From assembly GCA_019748195.1 (NCBI GenBank), contig JAIEPW010000067.1:1-42792 (forward strand): a stretch of DNA of 42,792 nucleotides, written 5' to 3'. This document shows positions 18,046 through 27,653 of the stretch, in pieces (position 1 is the stretch's first letter; every line of letters starts with the position of its first letter). The notes under the pieces were generated by a model. It was not told the DNA's origin. It searched no databases and saw only the letters and a list, made by a program, of their open reading frames with translations. The position numbers were made by a program, and so were the translations under genes. The stretch comes from Bryobacteraceae bacterium (GTDB taxonomy: Bacteria > Acidobacteriota > Terriglobia > Bryobacterales > Bryobacteraceae).

Positions 18046-19130
18046 ACGCCGCGCTGCAACTGCTGGTGACGCTGACCGGCGTGACGCTGCTGTTCGGATG
18101 CGCGCAAGCCAACGGGACCATGGAGGCGGCGGCACGTCATGCGTTGCGCATGGCGGGAGGCCGGGCCGCGCTGCTCCCGTTGCTCTTCTTCGCCCTTTCC
18201 GCTCTGCTGGCGATGGCCGGTCCGGGCGCGATCCTCAGCACGGCCTTGATGGCCCCGTTCGCGATGAACACGGGCGTGCGCGCGGGCCTTTCACCGTTCC
18301 TGATCTCGCTGATGATCGGCAACGGATCGAACGCCGGGAACCTCTCGCCGTTTTCCACCATCGGCGTGATCGTGCACGGCTTGATGGCCCAGGGCGGGCT
18401 CGGCGGACAGGAATACCGGGTGTGGTTCTTCCATGCGAGCGCTCACATCGCGCTGGCGGGCATCGCCTATCTGCTGTTCGGCGGGCTGAAGCTGGCGGGC
18501 AAGGGCAGGGCGGAGGCCGCCGCCGAAGCACCGCGGCTTTCGCGCGCCCAATGGGCCACGCTGGCGATCACGGCGGCTTGGATGTCGGTTGTCGTCTTCT
18601 GGAAGCAACCCATCGGGTGGGCCGCGTTCGCGGCGGCGGCGATCGTGCTGCTGCTGCGGCTGGCGCCGCCCGGCGAGGCCGCGCGGCGCATGCCCTGGAA
18701 AACGATTGCACTGGTGGTCGGCATCAGCACCGCGGTGGGATTTCTGGAGCGGGCCGGCGGCCTGAACTGGTTCCGCGACGCGATCGCGGCGTTTTCCACG
18801 CCGCAATCGGTGCACGCGGTGGTGGCGGCCCTCACCGGCGCGATCTCGGCATATTCGAGCACATCGGGGGTCGTGCTGCCGGCGTTTCTGCCGCTCGCGC
18901 CCGGGCTGGCGGCGCGGTTGCCGGGGACGGATCCCCTGGCGCTCGCGATCACGATCAACATCGGCTCCGCCGTGGTGGACGTGTCGCCGCTGTCCACGAT
19001 CGGCGCCTTGTGCATCGCCGCCGCCCCGGAGGGGGCTCGCCTGTATCGCAGCCTGTTGCTGTGGGGCCTGGCGATGATCCCCGCCGGAGCGCTGATCTGC
19101 TATCTGGGTGCGCCCCTGTTCGCGGTGTAA
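18042..19130 (+). CDS. matC: Malonate/dicarboxylate carrier, MatC-like, short N-terminus
   Basis: A 362-residue inner-membrane permease with about ten hydrophobic segments. The segment LLVTLTGVTLLFGCAQANGT (7-26) and the following GPGAILSTALMAPFAMNTGV and GNGSNAGNLSPFSTIGVI match the MatC dicarboxylate carrier domain. The second half carries the mirrored signature SSTSGVVLPAFLPL and SAVVDVSPLSTIG typical of the ion-transporter fold. The GTG start overlaps the matB stop (GTGA). Family members usually have roughly 50-70 more residues at the N-terminus with one or two further helices. Upstream in this frame is only hydrophilic sequence inside matB, so the first helices are missing or an older start was lost. 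It likely imports malonate for the synthetase. Confidence 0.75.
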
Positions 19131-19153
19131 CGGATTGTTTACAAAGCGCAGAA

Positions 19154-19193
19154 CGGCCGGCGAACATTAAGAACCGTGCACCTTCGCCGGCCG
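19154..19193. repeat. Perfect 11-bp inverted repeat downstream of matC
   Basis: CGGCCGGCGAA at 19154-19164 pairs with TTCGCCGGCCG at 19183-19193 across an 18-base loop. It begins 23 bases after the matC stop. Only CCCTTTC follows, not a real U-tract, so it is either a weak terminator or an operator-like site ahead of the next receptor gene. Confidence 0.45.
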
Positions 19194-19350
19194 CCCTTTC
19201 GCCTCCCCCTAATCCCGTCCATCCGCTGTACAGCCCCCTGAACTCGAATTTCGCCCCTTTTAAGCTCGCGTCCGGCCCAGTCGCGTGTATTATGCGTCAG
19301 TTTTGGGTGAAAGCTGCCCGGGGTTAGCTTCTGAAATTGGAAAGGGAAAT

Positions 19351-22300
19351 ATGAGATTCACGATCGCTGCGCTCACGCTACTCGTCTGTGCAGGCACCGC
19401 GTTCGGCCAAGCCACGGCGAGCGCTTCGCTGGTGGGAACCGTAACCGACAAATCCGGCGCCGTCATTCCGGGCGCGGCCGTCCGCATCGCGGCCAAGGCA
19501 ACCGGCATGACCCAGGAGAAGACCAGCGACAGCGCCGGCTTCTTCCGATTCGATCTTCTTCCCGCGGGCGTTTACACCGTCCGGGTACAGCAGCCCGGCT
19601 TCGCCGTGATCCTGTTCGACAACGTGACGCTGGCCATCGGGCAGACCACCACGGTGGACGCCGCCCTCAGTCCCAGCCAGCAATCGGAAACCGTGACGGT
19701 GGAATCCACGGGCGCGCCGCTGCTGGACGTTCAAAAGACCGACGTCGGTCTCGCGGTGTCGCCGCAGGAAGTGCAGGCGCTGCCGTTGAACGGCCGTGAC
19801 TTCGCGAACCTGGCGTACCTGGCGCCCGGCGCTCGCCCGGTGCCCAGCTTCGATCCCACCAAGAACCGCCAGGCGACCTTCGGCGTGAACGGATCGAGCG
19901 GACGCAACATCAACATCACCGTGAACGGCGTCGACAACAAGGACAATACGGTCGGCGGCACCGTGATGCAGCTTTCGCTCGAAGCCGTGCAGGAGTTCGC
20001 CATCTCCACGCAGCGCTTCTCGGCGGCGAACGGCCGCAGTGAAGGCGCGGTGATCAACGTGGTCACCAAGTCGGGCGGCAACCAGTTTCACGGGTCGGCC
20101 TTCGGCTTCTTCCGCGATCAGGCGTTGAATACGCTGAATGCGTTCGAGGCGCCCACCGGGATCAAGGGACCGTTCAGCCGGCAGCAGGTGGGCGGCTCGA
20201 TCGGCGGTCCGGTGCGCAAGGACAAGGACTTCCTGTTCTTCGCGCTGGAGCGGCATCGCGAGCGCACCTCCACCAGCGTGAACACCAATTCCTACAATGA
20301 GCTGAGACGCCTGGAGTTCCTGGGCGCGCAAGCGGTGCCGGTGATTCCGACGCCCTTCGACGAGTGGCGCTATACGGGCCGCTTCGACCATCGTTTCAAC
20401 GATCGCCATAACCTGTTCCTGACCTATTCGGATCAGAACAACACGGGTCAGAACGACCAGGTAGGCCAGAACGGCGAGTTGTCGGCGAACAACTTCACCC
20501 AGAATCGAATGCTGCTGGCCAACTTCACCCTGAACTCCGTGCTCTCGCCGCGGGTGGTGAACGCGTTCACCGGCGGCTACTCCTACTGGAACAACCTGAT
20601 CGACACGGCGCAGCGCACGCCGCTGACGCTGAACTTCCCCGGCAACATCCGGCTGGGGACCAACGGCGCGGTGCCGCAGCAAAGCTACCAAACCAAATGG
20701 CAGTTCCGCGACGACATCTCCATCACGGCGGGCAAGCACACGCTGCGCGCCGGCGTCGACTTCGTGCATCAGCCGAAGCTGGGCGGGTTCTTCGTTTCCA
20801 ACGCGAACCTGACCATGACCTTCTTCGACCTGCCCAGTGTGATCCTGGACAACCGGACGCAGTATCCCAACGGCCTCGCGACACCGGGCGCGGTGCAGCA
20901 GATGACGTTCTCCAACGGCGATCCCCGGTTCGATCTGCGGCCCAAGATGTTCGGCGTTTACTTCCAGGACGACTGGCGCGTGAATCGCCGCCTCACGTTG
21001 AACCTGGGGTTGCGTTGGGACAAGGACATCGACCTGGTGGGCGGTTCGCAGCAGGAGCAGAGCCGCACCTACCTGCAGTTGCGGGCGATCAACAACCCCT
21101 TCGCCGGGGCGCTGCCCAACGATTACAACGGAGCTCTGAGCCCTCGCGTGGGATTGGCCTGGGACCTGACCGGGGGCGGCAAGCACGTGATCCGCGCCGG
21201 ATACGGGATCTACTTCGGGCAGACGTTCCTGAACATCCCGCTGTTCATGATCCAGCAGGCGAATGAGACCATCTTCGCCCAGGTGCTGAACATCAATAAC
21301 ACGCGCAACCCGGCCACCACGCCCGTGGTGCCGGGGACGGGCATCAACCTGACCCAGTGGCGCTTCGGCGCGGACCCGAACCCGGCGCTGCCGCCGCCGC
21401 GCACCCAGTTCTTGGGCGGCGAGGTGGGACGGCTGATCGACCCCGATTACAAGCCGCCCTACGTACACAATTGGAACGCGGCGTATGCCTGGCAGTTGAA
21501 TTCCACCAGCGTGATCGAAGTCGAGTACGTGCGCACGCTGAGTCTTCGTGAATCGAAGACGGTGCCGATCAACGTGCAGCGCGGGAGTACGCGGCGCGAG
21601 CTGGACGCCCAGTTCACCGCGGCGCGCCTGCCGCTGCTGAACCGCATCGATATCTCGCAGTCGATCGGACGGTCCTTCTATCAGGGATTGAATCTGTCCT
21701 ACCGGCGCCGGATGAGCAACCGCTTCAGCGTGAACACGCACTATGTTCTCAGCGAAGGCAAGGCGTACAACGGCACCGCGGCCGCCTTCGGCAACCGGCC
21801 CACCGACGTGGACAACATCTTCGGGCGGTTCGACTACGGCCCGACGCCGCAGGATGAGCGCCACCGTTTCGTGTTCAGCGGCGTCATCGACCTGCCGTGG
21901 GGCATTCGCATGGCGCCGTTCCTGCAATGGGCGTCGGCGCGGCCCTACAACGCCACCTTCGGCATCAACGACCTGTTCGCCTACGGCGGCGGCGCGGGCA
22001 ATATGCACGCGATCCTGCGCCGCAGCGCTCCCGAAGACTACACCTGGGCTCGCTCGCTGAGCACCAATGCGGCGCAGGCACAGGCCCTGGCCGGGCTGGC
22101 CGACGGCTCCATGTTCATCGCGCCGTTCAACTCCCTGCGCGGCGTCGCTTTCTTCCAGATGGATCTCCGCGTTTCGAAGACCGTCAAGTTCGGCGAGCGC
22201 ATGGGCCTGGAGCTGATGTTCCAGGGCTTCAACCTGAGCAATCGCGCCAACTACGGGGGCAATTTCAACGGCAACATCCGGCAGGCGAATTTCGGAGCCC

Positions 22301-22380
22301 CGCAGGGCTTCATGAGCGCCAACGGACTGATTCAGGCGCGTTCCTTCTCGGGCGAGTTCGCGGCCCGGTTCAGCTTCTAA
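19351..22380 (+). CDS. TonB-dependent outer-membrane receptor, Oar-like, with carboxypeptidase-regulatory domain
   Basis: A 1009-residue receptor starting at ATG 19351, with a purine-rich ribosome site (GGAAAGGGA) just upstream; the earlier frame start at 19285 has no leader. The signal peptide is MRFTIAALTLLVCAGTAFGQ. A regulatory Ig-like domain follows (about 25-110, VGTVTDKSGAVIPGAAV, then GFFRFDLLPAGVYTVRVQQP). The plug-like region has VQALPLNGRDFANLAYLAPG and NITVNGVDNKDN. The C-terminal barrel ends in EFAARFSF with a terminal Phe. A possible -10 (TATTAT) lies at 19288-19293. Shorter and distinct in sequence from the first receptor, it should recognise a different ligand. A strong terminator separates it from the ADOP permease. 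Confidence 0.92.
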   Translation: MRFTIAALTLLVCAGTAFGQATASASLVGTVTDKSGAVIPGAAVRIAAKATGMTQEKTSDSAGFFRFDLLPAGVYTVRVQQPGFAVILFDNVTLAIGQTTTVDAALSPSQQSETVTVESTGAPLLDVQKTDVGLAVSPQEVQALPLNGRDFANLAYLAPGARPVPSFDPTKNRQATFGVNGSSGRNINITVNGVDNKDNTVGGTVMQLSLEAVQEFAISTQRFSAANGRSEGAVINVVTKSGGNQFHGSAFGFFRDQALNTLNAFEAPTGIKGPFSRQQVGGSIGGPVRKDKDFLFFALERHRERTSTSVNTNSYNELRRLEFLGAQAVPVIPTPFDEWRYTGRFDHRFNDRHNLFLTYSDQNNTGQNDQVGQNGELSANNFTQNRMLLANFTLNSVLSPRVVNAFTGGYSYWNNLIDTAQRTPLTLNFPGNIRLGTNGAVPQQSYQTKWQFRDDISITAGKHTLRAGVDFVHQPKLGGFFVSNANLTMTFFDLPSVILDNRTQYPNGLATPGAVQQMTFSNGDPRFDLRPKMFGVYFQDDWRVNRRLTLNLGLRWDKDIDLVGGSQQEQSRTYLQLRAINNPFAGALPNDYNGALSPRVGLAWDLTGGGKHVIRAGYGIYFGQTFLNIPLFMIQQANETIFAQVLNINNTRNPATTPVVPGTGINLTQWRFGADPNPALPPPRTQFLGGEVGRLIDPDYKPPYVHNWNAAYAWQLNSTSVIEVEYVRTLSLRESKTVPINVQRGSTRRELDAQFTAARLPLLNRIDISQSIGRSFYQGLNLSYRRRMSNRFSVNTHYVLSEGKAYNGTAAAFGNRPTDVDNIFGRFDYGPTPQDERHRFVFSGVIDLPWGIRMAPFLQWASARPYNATFGINDLFAYGGGAGNMHAILRRSAPEDYTWARSLSTNAAQAQALAGLADGSMFIAPFNSLRGVAFFQMDLRVSKTVKFGERMGLELMFQGFNLSNRANYGGNFNGNIRQANFGAPQGFMSANGLIQARSFSGEFAARFSF

Positions 22381-22395
22381 ACAGGGGACTGAGAG

Positions 22396-22442
22396 AGCGG
22401 TCCGTTTCTGGCTTCGGCCAGGGACGGGCCGCTATTTTTTTT
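22396..22442 (+). terminator. Intrinsic terminator after TonB-dependent receptor 2
   Basis: AGCGGTCCGT at 22396-22405 pairs with ACGGGCCGCT at 22424-22433 (one G-U wobble). Inside it a second stem CTGGC/GCCAG closes a TTCG tetraloop. Eight T residues follow (22435-22442). Stem, stable UUCG loop and U-tract make this a classic Rho-independent terminator, 16 bases past the receptor stop. Confidence 0.92.
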
Positions 22443-22478
22443 GCTGTAACGAAGACGCCCGCGCGCGGTAGTCACCAC

Positions 22479-24863
22479 ATGGATTTTGCCGGCCAGAACC
22501 TTCGATCCGCCCTACGATCCCTTCGCCGCTCGCCCGCTTTCAGCCTATCCGCCATCGCTCTGCTGGCCGCCGGCCTGGGAATCACCAGCGTCGCGTTCGC
22601 CCTGGTGGATGCGCTGATCCTCCGCCCCTTGCCGTTCCGGGAGCCGGATCGCCTCTTGGTGATCTGGGAAAAGCCTCCCGGCCACCAGCGGAACACTCTT
22701 GCGCCGGCCAATTTCGCGGATTATCGCGACAGCAACCGCACCTTTGAAGCCATGGCCGCCCTCGGCGGCTACACTGCCGCGCTCACCGGCGCCGGCGATC
22801 CGGAGAGCGTGCAGATCCAGGGGGTGAGCCCGGGCGTGTTCGCGCTGCTGGGCGCGGCGGCGCACGCGGGACGCACGCTGGAGCCGGCGGATCGCGACGA
22901 ACACATCGCGGTGCTCAGTCACGACTTGTGGATGCGGAAGTTCGGCGGGGACCCGAGCCTGATCGGGAAAACCATCGTGCTCAGCGGCCACGCGACGCTG
23001 GTCCTGGGGGTGATGCCGCCCCGCTTCCAGATCATCGGGAAAGCCGACATCTGGCAGCCGCTGGCCCTGAAGCAGGTCGCCACCAGCCGTTCCGTTCATA
23101 TCCTGCAGGCGCTGGGACGGCTCAAGCCCGGCGTGACGCCGGAGCAGGCGCTCGACGACCTGAGCGGAATCGCGGCCCACCTGGGCGAGGTCTCGCCGGC
23201 TACGAACAAGGGCTGGGGCGTAACGCTGGACCCGTTGCGGCAGTCGCTGGTGGGACAGGACCTCCGGCGGACCACCCTGGCCGTATTCGCCGCCACGGGT
23301 TTGCTGCTGCTGATGGCGTGCGCCAACCTGGCGAACCTGCAGTTGGCGCGCGGGACCACGCGGCTGCGGGAACTGGCGATCCGCAGTTCGCTCGGCGCGC
23401 CGCGCGGCCAGTTGCTCGCGCTGCTCTGGATGGAGAGCCTGCTGCTGGCCGGCGCGGGGGGAGCGGCGGGGCTGGGCGTGGCGTGGGCAGGCGTCCGGGC
23501 GGCGCCTGCGCTGCTGCCGCCGGGAATCCTGCCGCCCGGAGTGACGGTCCAATTCGATCCGCGGCTGGCCGGGTTCGCGTTCGGTCTGGCGCTGCTTACC
23601 GCTCTCGCCGTGGGACTGTGGCCGGCATGGCACGCGGCAAGCGCGGCGGCGGGGGAAGCTCTGCGGGCCGGGTCACGAGGCAGCGCGCCGGTGCGCAAGG
23701 GCCGCCGGCTGCTCGCGGCCGCGCAGATCGCGATCGCGGTGGTGGTTCTGGCGGGCGCCAGCCTGCTCGCCCGAACCCTTTGGCTGCTCGGCGAAGTGGA
23801 CACCGGCTACCGGGCGGAGCAGGTTCTGACCATGCGCTTCACCATCCCGGCCGCCCGCTACGCCGAGCCGGAACAGATGCGCGCGTTTTACCGCGCGGCG
23901 CTCGCCGAAATCGAGGCGCTGCCCGGGGTCGATGCCGCCGGCCTGGTCACCGACCTGCCGCTCGCCGGCTGGAGCTTCGGCGTCCCCTTTCAGGTGGCCG
24001 GCGCGCCCGATCCGGGCGAGGCCGCCAGACCCTTCGCGCACCTGCAGCGCGCCACCCCCGGCTATGCGGCCGCGCTCGGCCTGCAGTTGATCCGGGGCCG
24101 CTTTCTGGACGCGACCGACCTGGCGGGCTCCCGGCCGGTGTGCGTGGTGAACGAGGCCTTCGTTCGCAAGCACCTGGGTGGCCGCGAGCCGCTGGGGGCG
24201 CGAATCCGCGCGGGCGATTCGGAGATGGAGATCGTCGGAGTGCTGAAGCAGGTCAAGATCGAGGGTCCGGGCGAGTTGCGCGACCCCGCCGAGATCTATG
24301 TGCCGTTCGAACAGGCGCCGAACCGGAACCTCTCGCTGGCGGTGCGATCGCGGATCGGGGCTGGGGAGATCGCCGGGGCCGTGAAAGCAGCGCTGTGGCG
24401 CGTGGATCGCAACCAACCGCTGGGGCGGGTGGCGACGATGGAGGCGATCGCGGCGGAGAGCGTCGCGCGGCCGCGCTTCCGGGCTCGCCTGGCCGGCATT
24501 TTCGGGGCGTTCGCGCTGACCCTGGCGGCCTCCGGCGTGTTCGCCGTGATCGCCTTTGACGTCAGCCGGCGCACCCGCGAAATGGGCATAAGGATCGCGG
24601 TGGGCGCGCGCGCGTTTCAGGTGTTGCGGCTGGTGTTGGGAGACGGCCTGAAAATCGCGCTGTGGGGCATCGTGGCCGGACTGGCGCTGGCCTCCTGGCT
24701 TACGGCGTATCTGGGGAGCCTTCTGTTTGCGGTGACGCCCCACGACGCGGCGGGATTCGTCTTCGCGCCCGCCGTTCTGCTCGCCGCGGCGCTGGCTGCC
24801 TGTATGTTTCCGGCGTTGCGAGCGGCTCGAGTGGATCCGGCGATCGTGCTGCGGGAGGAGTAA
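22479..24863 (+). CDS. ADOP-type ABC transporter permease (MacB/FtsX duplicated)
   Basis: A 794-residue membrane protein of the acidobacterial duplicated orphaned permease type: two MacB-like periplasmic domains and two FtsX domains in one chain. The first helix (about 18-40) has the usual lead ALRSLRRSPAFSLSAIALLA and the signature PFREPDRLLVIWE. The first FtsX domain spans about 265-400 (LLLLMACANLANLQLARGTT, then RELAIRSSLGAPRGQLL). The second periplasmic domain is about 430-640 and the second FtsX about 665-794 (TREMGIRIAVGARAFQVLRL, ending ARVDPAIVLREE). No ATPase is nearby, as is usual for the group. Function is unproven; export or antibiotic/lipoprotein efflux are the family guesses. 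The ATG follows the terminator by 36 bases, so it has its own promoter. Confidence 0.9.
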   Translation: MDFAGQNLRSALRSLRRSPAFSLSAIALLAAGLGITSVAFALVDALILRPLPFREPDRLLVIWEKPPGHQRNTLAPANFADYRDSNRTFEAMAALGGYTAALTGAGDPESVQIQGVSPGVFALLGAAAHAGRTLEPADRDEHIAVLSHDLWMRKFGGDPSLIGKTIVLSGHATLVLGVMPPRFQIIGKADIWQPLALKQVATSRSVHILQALGRLKPGVTPEQALDDLSGIAAHLGEVSPATNKGWGVTLDPLRQSLVGQDLRRTTLAVFAATGLLLLMACANLANLQLARGTTRLRELAIRSSLGAPRGQLLALLWMESLLLAGAGGAAGLGVAWAGVRAAPALLPPGILPPGVTVQFDPRLAGFAFGLALLTALAVGLWPAWHAASAAAGEALRAGSRGSAPVRKGRRLLAAAQIAIAVVVLAGASLLARTLWLLGEVDTGYRAEQVLTMRFTIPAARYAEPEQMRAFYRAALAEIEALPGVDAAGLVTDLPLAGWSFGVPFQVAGAPDPGEAARPFAHLQRATPGYAAALGLQLIRGRFLDATDLAGSRPVCVVNEAFVRKHLGGREPLGARIRAGDSEMEIVGVLKQVKIEGPGELRDPAEIYVPFEQAPNRNLSLAVRSRIGAGEIAGAVKAALWRVDRNQPLGRVATMEAIAAESVARPRFRARLAGIFGAFALTLAASGVFAVIAFDVSRRTREMGIRIAVGARAFQVLRLVLGDGLKIALWGIVAGLALASWLTAYLGSLLFAVTPHDAAGFVFAPAVLLAAALAACMFPALRAARVDPAIVLREE

Positions 24864-24888
24864 GCAGGCGGCCTTCCCCATCGCAACT

Positions 24889-24913
24889 CGGCGCCAGGCA
24901 CTACCTGGCGCCG
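24889..24913. terminator. Perfect 10-bp hairpin between convergent genes
   Basis: CGGCGCCAGG at 24889-24898 pairs exactly with CCTGGCGCCG at 24904-24913 with a five-base loop. It lies 25 bases after the ADOP stop and before the end of the opposing nucleoside operon. There is no U-tract, so bidirectional termination is likely but not certain. The rest of the gap to 25064 shows no gene. Confidence 0.5.
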
Positions 24914-25064
24914 GACGCGCGCGTGATGCCGGCGTAACCAATTCGGGCCATGGGCTTAGGGGCGATTCTTGAGTTCTATCGAGCCGCGGTCCGGCCAACT
25001 AACCCCCGGTTTTGGCGAGCCGACCTGAACCTCGCCGAAACCCTGCGAAGCGCCGCCGTACGGG

Positions 25065-26438
25065 TCATTGCAGCGATCGCCCGATCCGGTCCCGATACTC
25101 GGCGGCTTTGCGCAGCACCTGCCGCGTGTCCATGGTGAGGATGCGGCGGTCGCGCACCAGCAGCCTGCCGTTCACCATCACGTGAGTGACGTCGCTGCTT
25201 TTCAACGCATACACAAGTTGTGAGTAGATGTCGAACAGCGGCGCGGCGTGCGGCGCGTCGAGACGCACGGCGATCATATCCGCGCGCTTGCCGGGCTCGA
25301 GGGAGCCGATGCCGTCCGCCAGACCCAGCGCGCGCGCACCTTCGATGGTCGCCATGGCGAACGCCTCGCGCGCGTTCAGCGCCCGCGGATCGTTGGTCAC
25401 CAGCTTCTGCAGCTTCGCCGCCAGGTCCATTTCCTCGAACAGGTTGTGATCGTTGTTGGCGCCCGCCACGCCATCGGTCCCCAGGCCCATGGGAATTCCG
25501 GCCGCGAGAATCCTGGTCACCGGCGCAGCGCCGCTGGCGAGCTTCATATTACTGGAAGGGCAATGCGCCAGGCCCACGCCGCGCGACTTCAGAAGCGCGA
25601 TGTCGGCGTCATCCAGCCACACGCCATGCGCGGCCAGCGTCCGCGGTCCCAGCACTCCCAACCCGTCCAGGACGCGGGTGGGGCTGGCGCCCCGCCGCGC
25701 GACGATGTCGTCGTTCTCCTTCCTGGTTTCCGAGAGGTGGATCAGCAGCGGGATCTTGCGCCGGTCCGCCAGGGCGCGCGACGCCCGCAGCGTTTCATCG
25801 GAGTTGGTGTAAAGCGCGTGCGGCGCCACGGCGGGCACGATCAGCGGGTCGCCGGCGAACTTCCGGGCGAACGCTTCCATGCCTTCCAGCGCGGCCGCCG
25901 GCGTCTTGTAATCCGGAGCGGGAAAGCCGATCACGGTCTGACCCAGGACGCCGCGCATGCCCGCTTCCCGCGTCACCTCCGCCACCGCGTCCTCGAAGTA
26001 ATACATGTCCGTAAAGGTTGTCGTGCCGGAGAGAAGCATCTCGGCGATCGCCAGGCGCGTGCCCCACTTCACGAACTCGCGATCCACATTCTTGGCTTCC
26101 GCCGGAAAGATGAACTTTTCCAGCCACTCCTGCAGCTTCAGGTCGTCGGCGATGCCGCGGAACAGGCTCATGGCGGCGTGGGTGTGGGTGTTGATGAGGC
26201 CCGGAGCGATGGCGCAATCGCCGCAGGCGAATCGCGAGCGCGCGCGGAACTTCGCCCGGATCCCGGCCTCCGGTCCCGCCGCGATGATGTTGCCCCCCCG
26301 GATCGCCACCGCGCCGTTTTCGATCACCCGCCGCGGGCCGTCCATGGTGACCACGTAGCGCGCGGACCAGATCGCGTCCGCCGGTTCGGCCCCCGCGAGC
26401 AGCGCGTTCACCAGCAGGCTAACCCAGAAAGTTCGCAT
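25065..26438 (-). CDS. Exported amidohydrolase, MTA/SAH deaminase-like
   Basis: A 457-residue metal-dependent amidohydrolase. The family is close to 5-methylthioadenosine/S-adenosylhomocysteine deaminase and TrzN/AtzA-like deaminases. Metal-site motifs are THTHAAMSLFRG (84-95, His85 and His87), a His in VAPHALYT, IHLSET, AAHGVW and GLGTDGVAG. The N-terminus MRTFWVSLLVNALLAGAEPA looks like a signal peptide, which is unusual for an enzyme expected to act on cytosolic nucleosides. The start overlaps the 3' end of the cytidine deaminase gene by 20 bases, so it is translationally linked to it. Adenosine-type deamination fits the nucleoside-salvage neighbours, but the substrate is inferred from context. 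Confidence 0.8.
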   Translation of the reverse strand: MRTFWVSLLVNALLAGAEPADAIWSARYVVTMDGPRRVIENGAVAIRGGNIIAAGPEAGIRAKFRARSRFACGDCAIAPGLINTHTHAAMSLFRGIADDLKLQEWLEKFIFPAEAKNVDREFVKWGTRLAIAEMLLSGTTTFTDMYYFEDAVAEVTREAGMRGVLGQTVIGFPAPDYKTPAAALEGMEAFARKFAGDPLIVPAVAPHALYTNSDETLRASRALADRRKIPLLIHLSETRKENDDIVARRGASPTRVLDGLGVLGPRTLAAHGVWLDDADIALLKSRGVGLAHCPSSNMKLASGAAPVTRILAAGIPMGLGTDGVAGANNDHNLFEEMDLAAKLQKLVTNDPRALNAREAFAMATIEGARALGLADGIGSLEPGKRADMIAVRLDAPHAAPLFDIYSQLVYALKSSDVTHVMVNGRLLVRDRRILTMDTRQVLRKAAEYRDRIGRSLQ

Positions 26439-26805
26439 CGAATGGCCTCGGGAAAAGATCTTGCAGCCGCATGGTTTCCTGGCGGCCCCGCGGGTTCACC
26501 AGCGTAATTTCAATATTGCCGCAGAACTCCCACAGGATCTGCCGGCAGGCGCCGCAGGGCGGCGTCAGCGTGGCGGTGTCGGCGGCGACGGCGATGCGGC
26601 GGAAGCCGCGCACGCCCTCGGAGACGGCCTTGAACACGGCCACCCGTTCGGCGCACAACGTCAGTCCGAACGTCGCGTTCTCGATGTTGCAGCCGGTGTG
26701 GATGGTTCCGGCGCCGTCTTCCAGCGCCGCGCCCACCAGGAAGCCGGAGTGCGGCGCGAACGCATTCCGCCGGGCGCGGAGCGCGGCTTCGAGTAAGGGG
26801 TTCAC
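26419..26805 (-). CDS. cdd: Cytidine deaminase
   Basis: A 128-residue zinc enzyme converting cytidine/deoxycytidine to uridine/deoxyuridine in pyrimidine salvage. The zinc site is Cys51 with catalytic Glu53 (CAERVAVFKA) plus Cys84 and Cys87 (PPCGACRQILWEF), the tetrameric small-CDA pattern. The substrate-binding N-terminal block is AFAPHSGFLVGAAL (15-28) and GCNIENATFG (38-47). Length is typical. The gene sits between purine nucleoside phosphorylase (24 bases upstream) and the amidohydrolase (20-base overlap), forming one salvage operon. Confidence 0.93.
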   Translation of the reverse strand: MNPLLEAALRARRNAFAPHSGFLVGAALEDGAGTIHTGCNIENATFGLTLCAERVAVFKAVSEGVRGFRRIAVAADTATLTPPCGACRQILWEFCGNIEITLVNPRGRQETMRLQDLFPRPFDANFLG

Positions 26806-26829
26806 GGCCTCAGCATAGCGGAAACCGCG

Positions 26830-27630
26830 TCATCCGAGCTTCGGGATCACCGCGGTCAGCAGCTTCACCAGCGTGTCGCGCACGCGAGCTCCGGTCTCCA
26901 GCACTTCCTGGTGGTCGATCGGTTGGGGCAGAACACCAGCGGCCATGTTGGTGACGCAGGAGATCGCCAGGCACTTCATGCCCAGCCAGTTGGCGACAAT
27001 GACTTCGGGCGCGGTGGACATCCCCACCAGATCCGCGCCGATGGCCCGCAAATAGCGGATCTCGGCTGGCGTTTCATAGCTGGGACCGGTAAGGGCCGCG
27101 TAGACGCCCTCGCCCAGGCCGATGCCGAGCTCCGCGGCGGCGGCGCGCGCGATGTCGCGATACGCGGCGGAGTAGGCGTCGCTCATGTCGGGAAATCGCG
27201 GACCCAGCGCGTCGTCGTTGGGACCCATCAGGGGATTCGCGCCCTGCAGGTTGATGTGATCCGAGATCAGCACCAGCTTGCCCGCGGCATAGCTCAGGTT
27301 GATGCCGCCCGCGGCATTGGTGAACACGACACTGCGTACGCCCAGCGCGCGCATCGCGCGGACGCCGAAGGTGACCTCGCGCATCGAGTAGCCTTCGTAG
27401 AAATGCGCCCGGCCGGACATCACCATCACCGGCGTGCCCGCCAGATCGCCGAAGACCAACTGGCCCGCATGGCCGATAGCGGTGGACTTCGGCCAGCAGG
27501 GTAAGTCGTGATAAGGAATCACGACGGCGCCGTTCACCGACTGGGCGAAGCCGCCCAGGCCGCTGCCCAGCACGACCCCCACGCGGGGCCGCACGGAAGT
27601 ACGATCGCGAATGATGTCGAGGAAGGTCAA
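26830..27630 (-). CDS. punA: Purine nucleoside phosphorylase
   Basis: A 266-residue trimeric-type PNP that splits inosine/guanosine with phosphate to a base and ribose-1-phosphate. Family blocks are GVVLGSGLGGFA (18-29), the phosphate-site GRAHFYEGYSM, FTNAAGGIN, the base-binding GPSYETPAEIRYLRAIGADL followed by VGMSTAPEVIVA, and SCVTNMAAG. All are complete. It is cytoplasmic. It follows the HAD gene by 23 bases and precedes cdd by 24, in a salvage operon. The gene name follows the PunA/PNP-I type, not hexameric DeoD. Confidence 0.93.
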   Translation of the reverse strand: MTFLDIIRDRTSVRPRVGVVLGSGLGGFAQSVNGAVVIPYHDLPCWPKSTAIGHAGQLVFGDLAGTPVMVMSGRAHFYEGYSMREVTFGVRAMRALGVRSVVFTNAAGGINLSYAAGKLVLISDHINLQGANPLMGPNDDALGPRFPDMSDAYSAAYRDIARAAAAELGIGLGEGVYAALTGPSYETPAEIRYLRAIGADLVGMSTAPEVIVANWLGMKCLAISCVTNMAAGVLPQPIDHQEVLETGARVRDTLVKLLTAVIPKLG

Positions 27631-27653
27631 GCGAACATGTTACCGCGGTAGCT

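Noticed and set aside
19378-22008. An 876-codon open frame opposite TonB-dependent receptor 2
   Set aside because: Same cause: no domain, His/Arg/Val-rich, and fully overlapped by a well-supported receptor gene.
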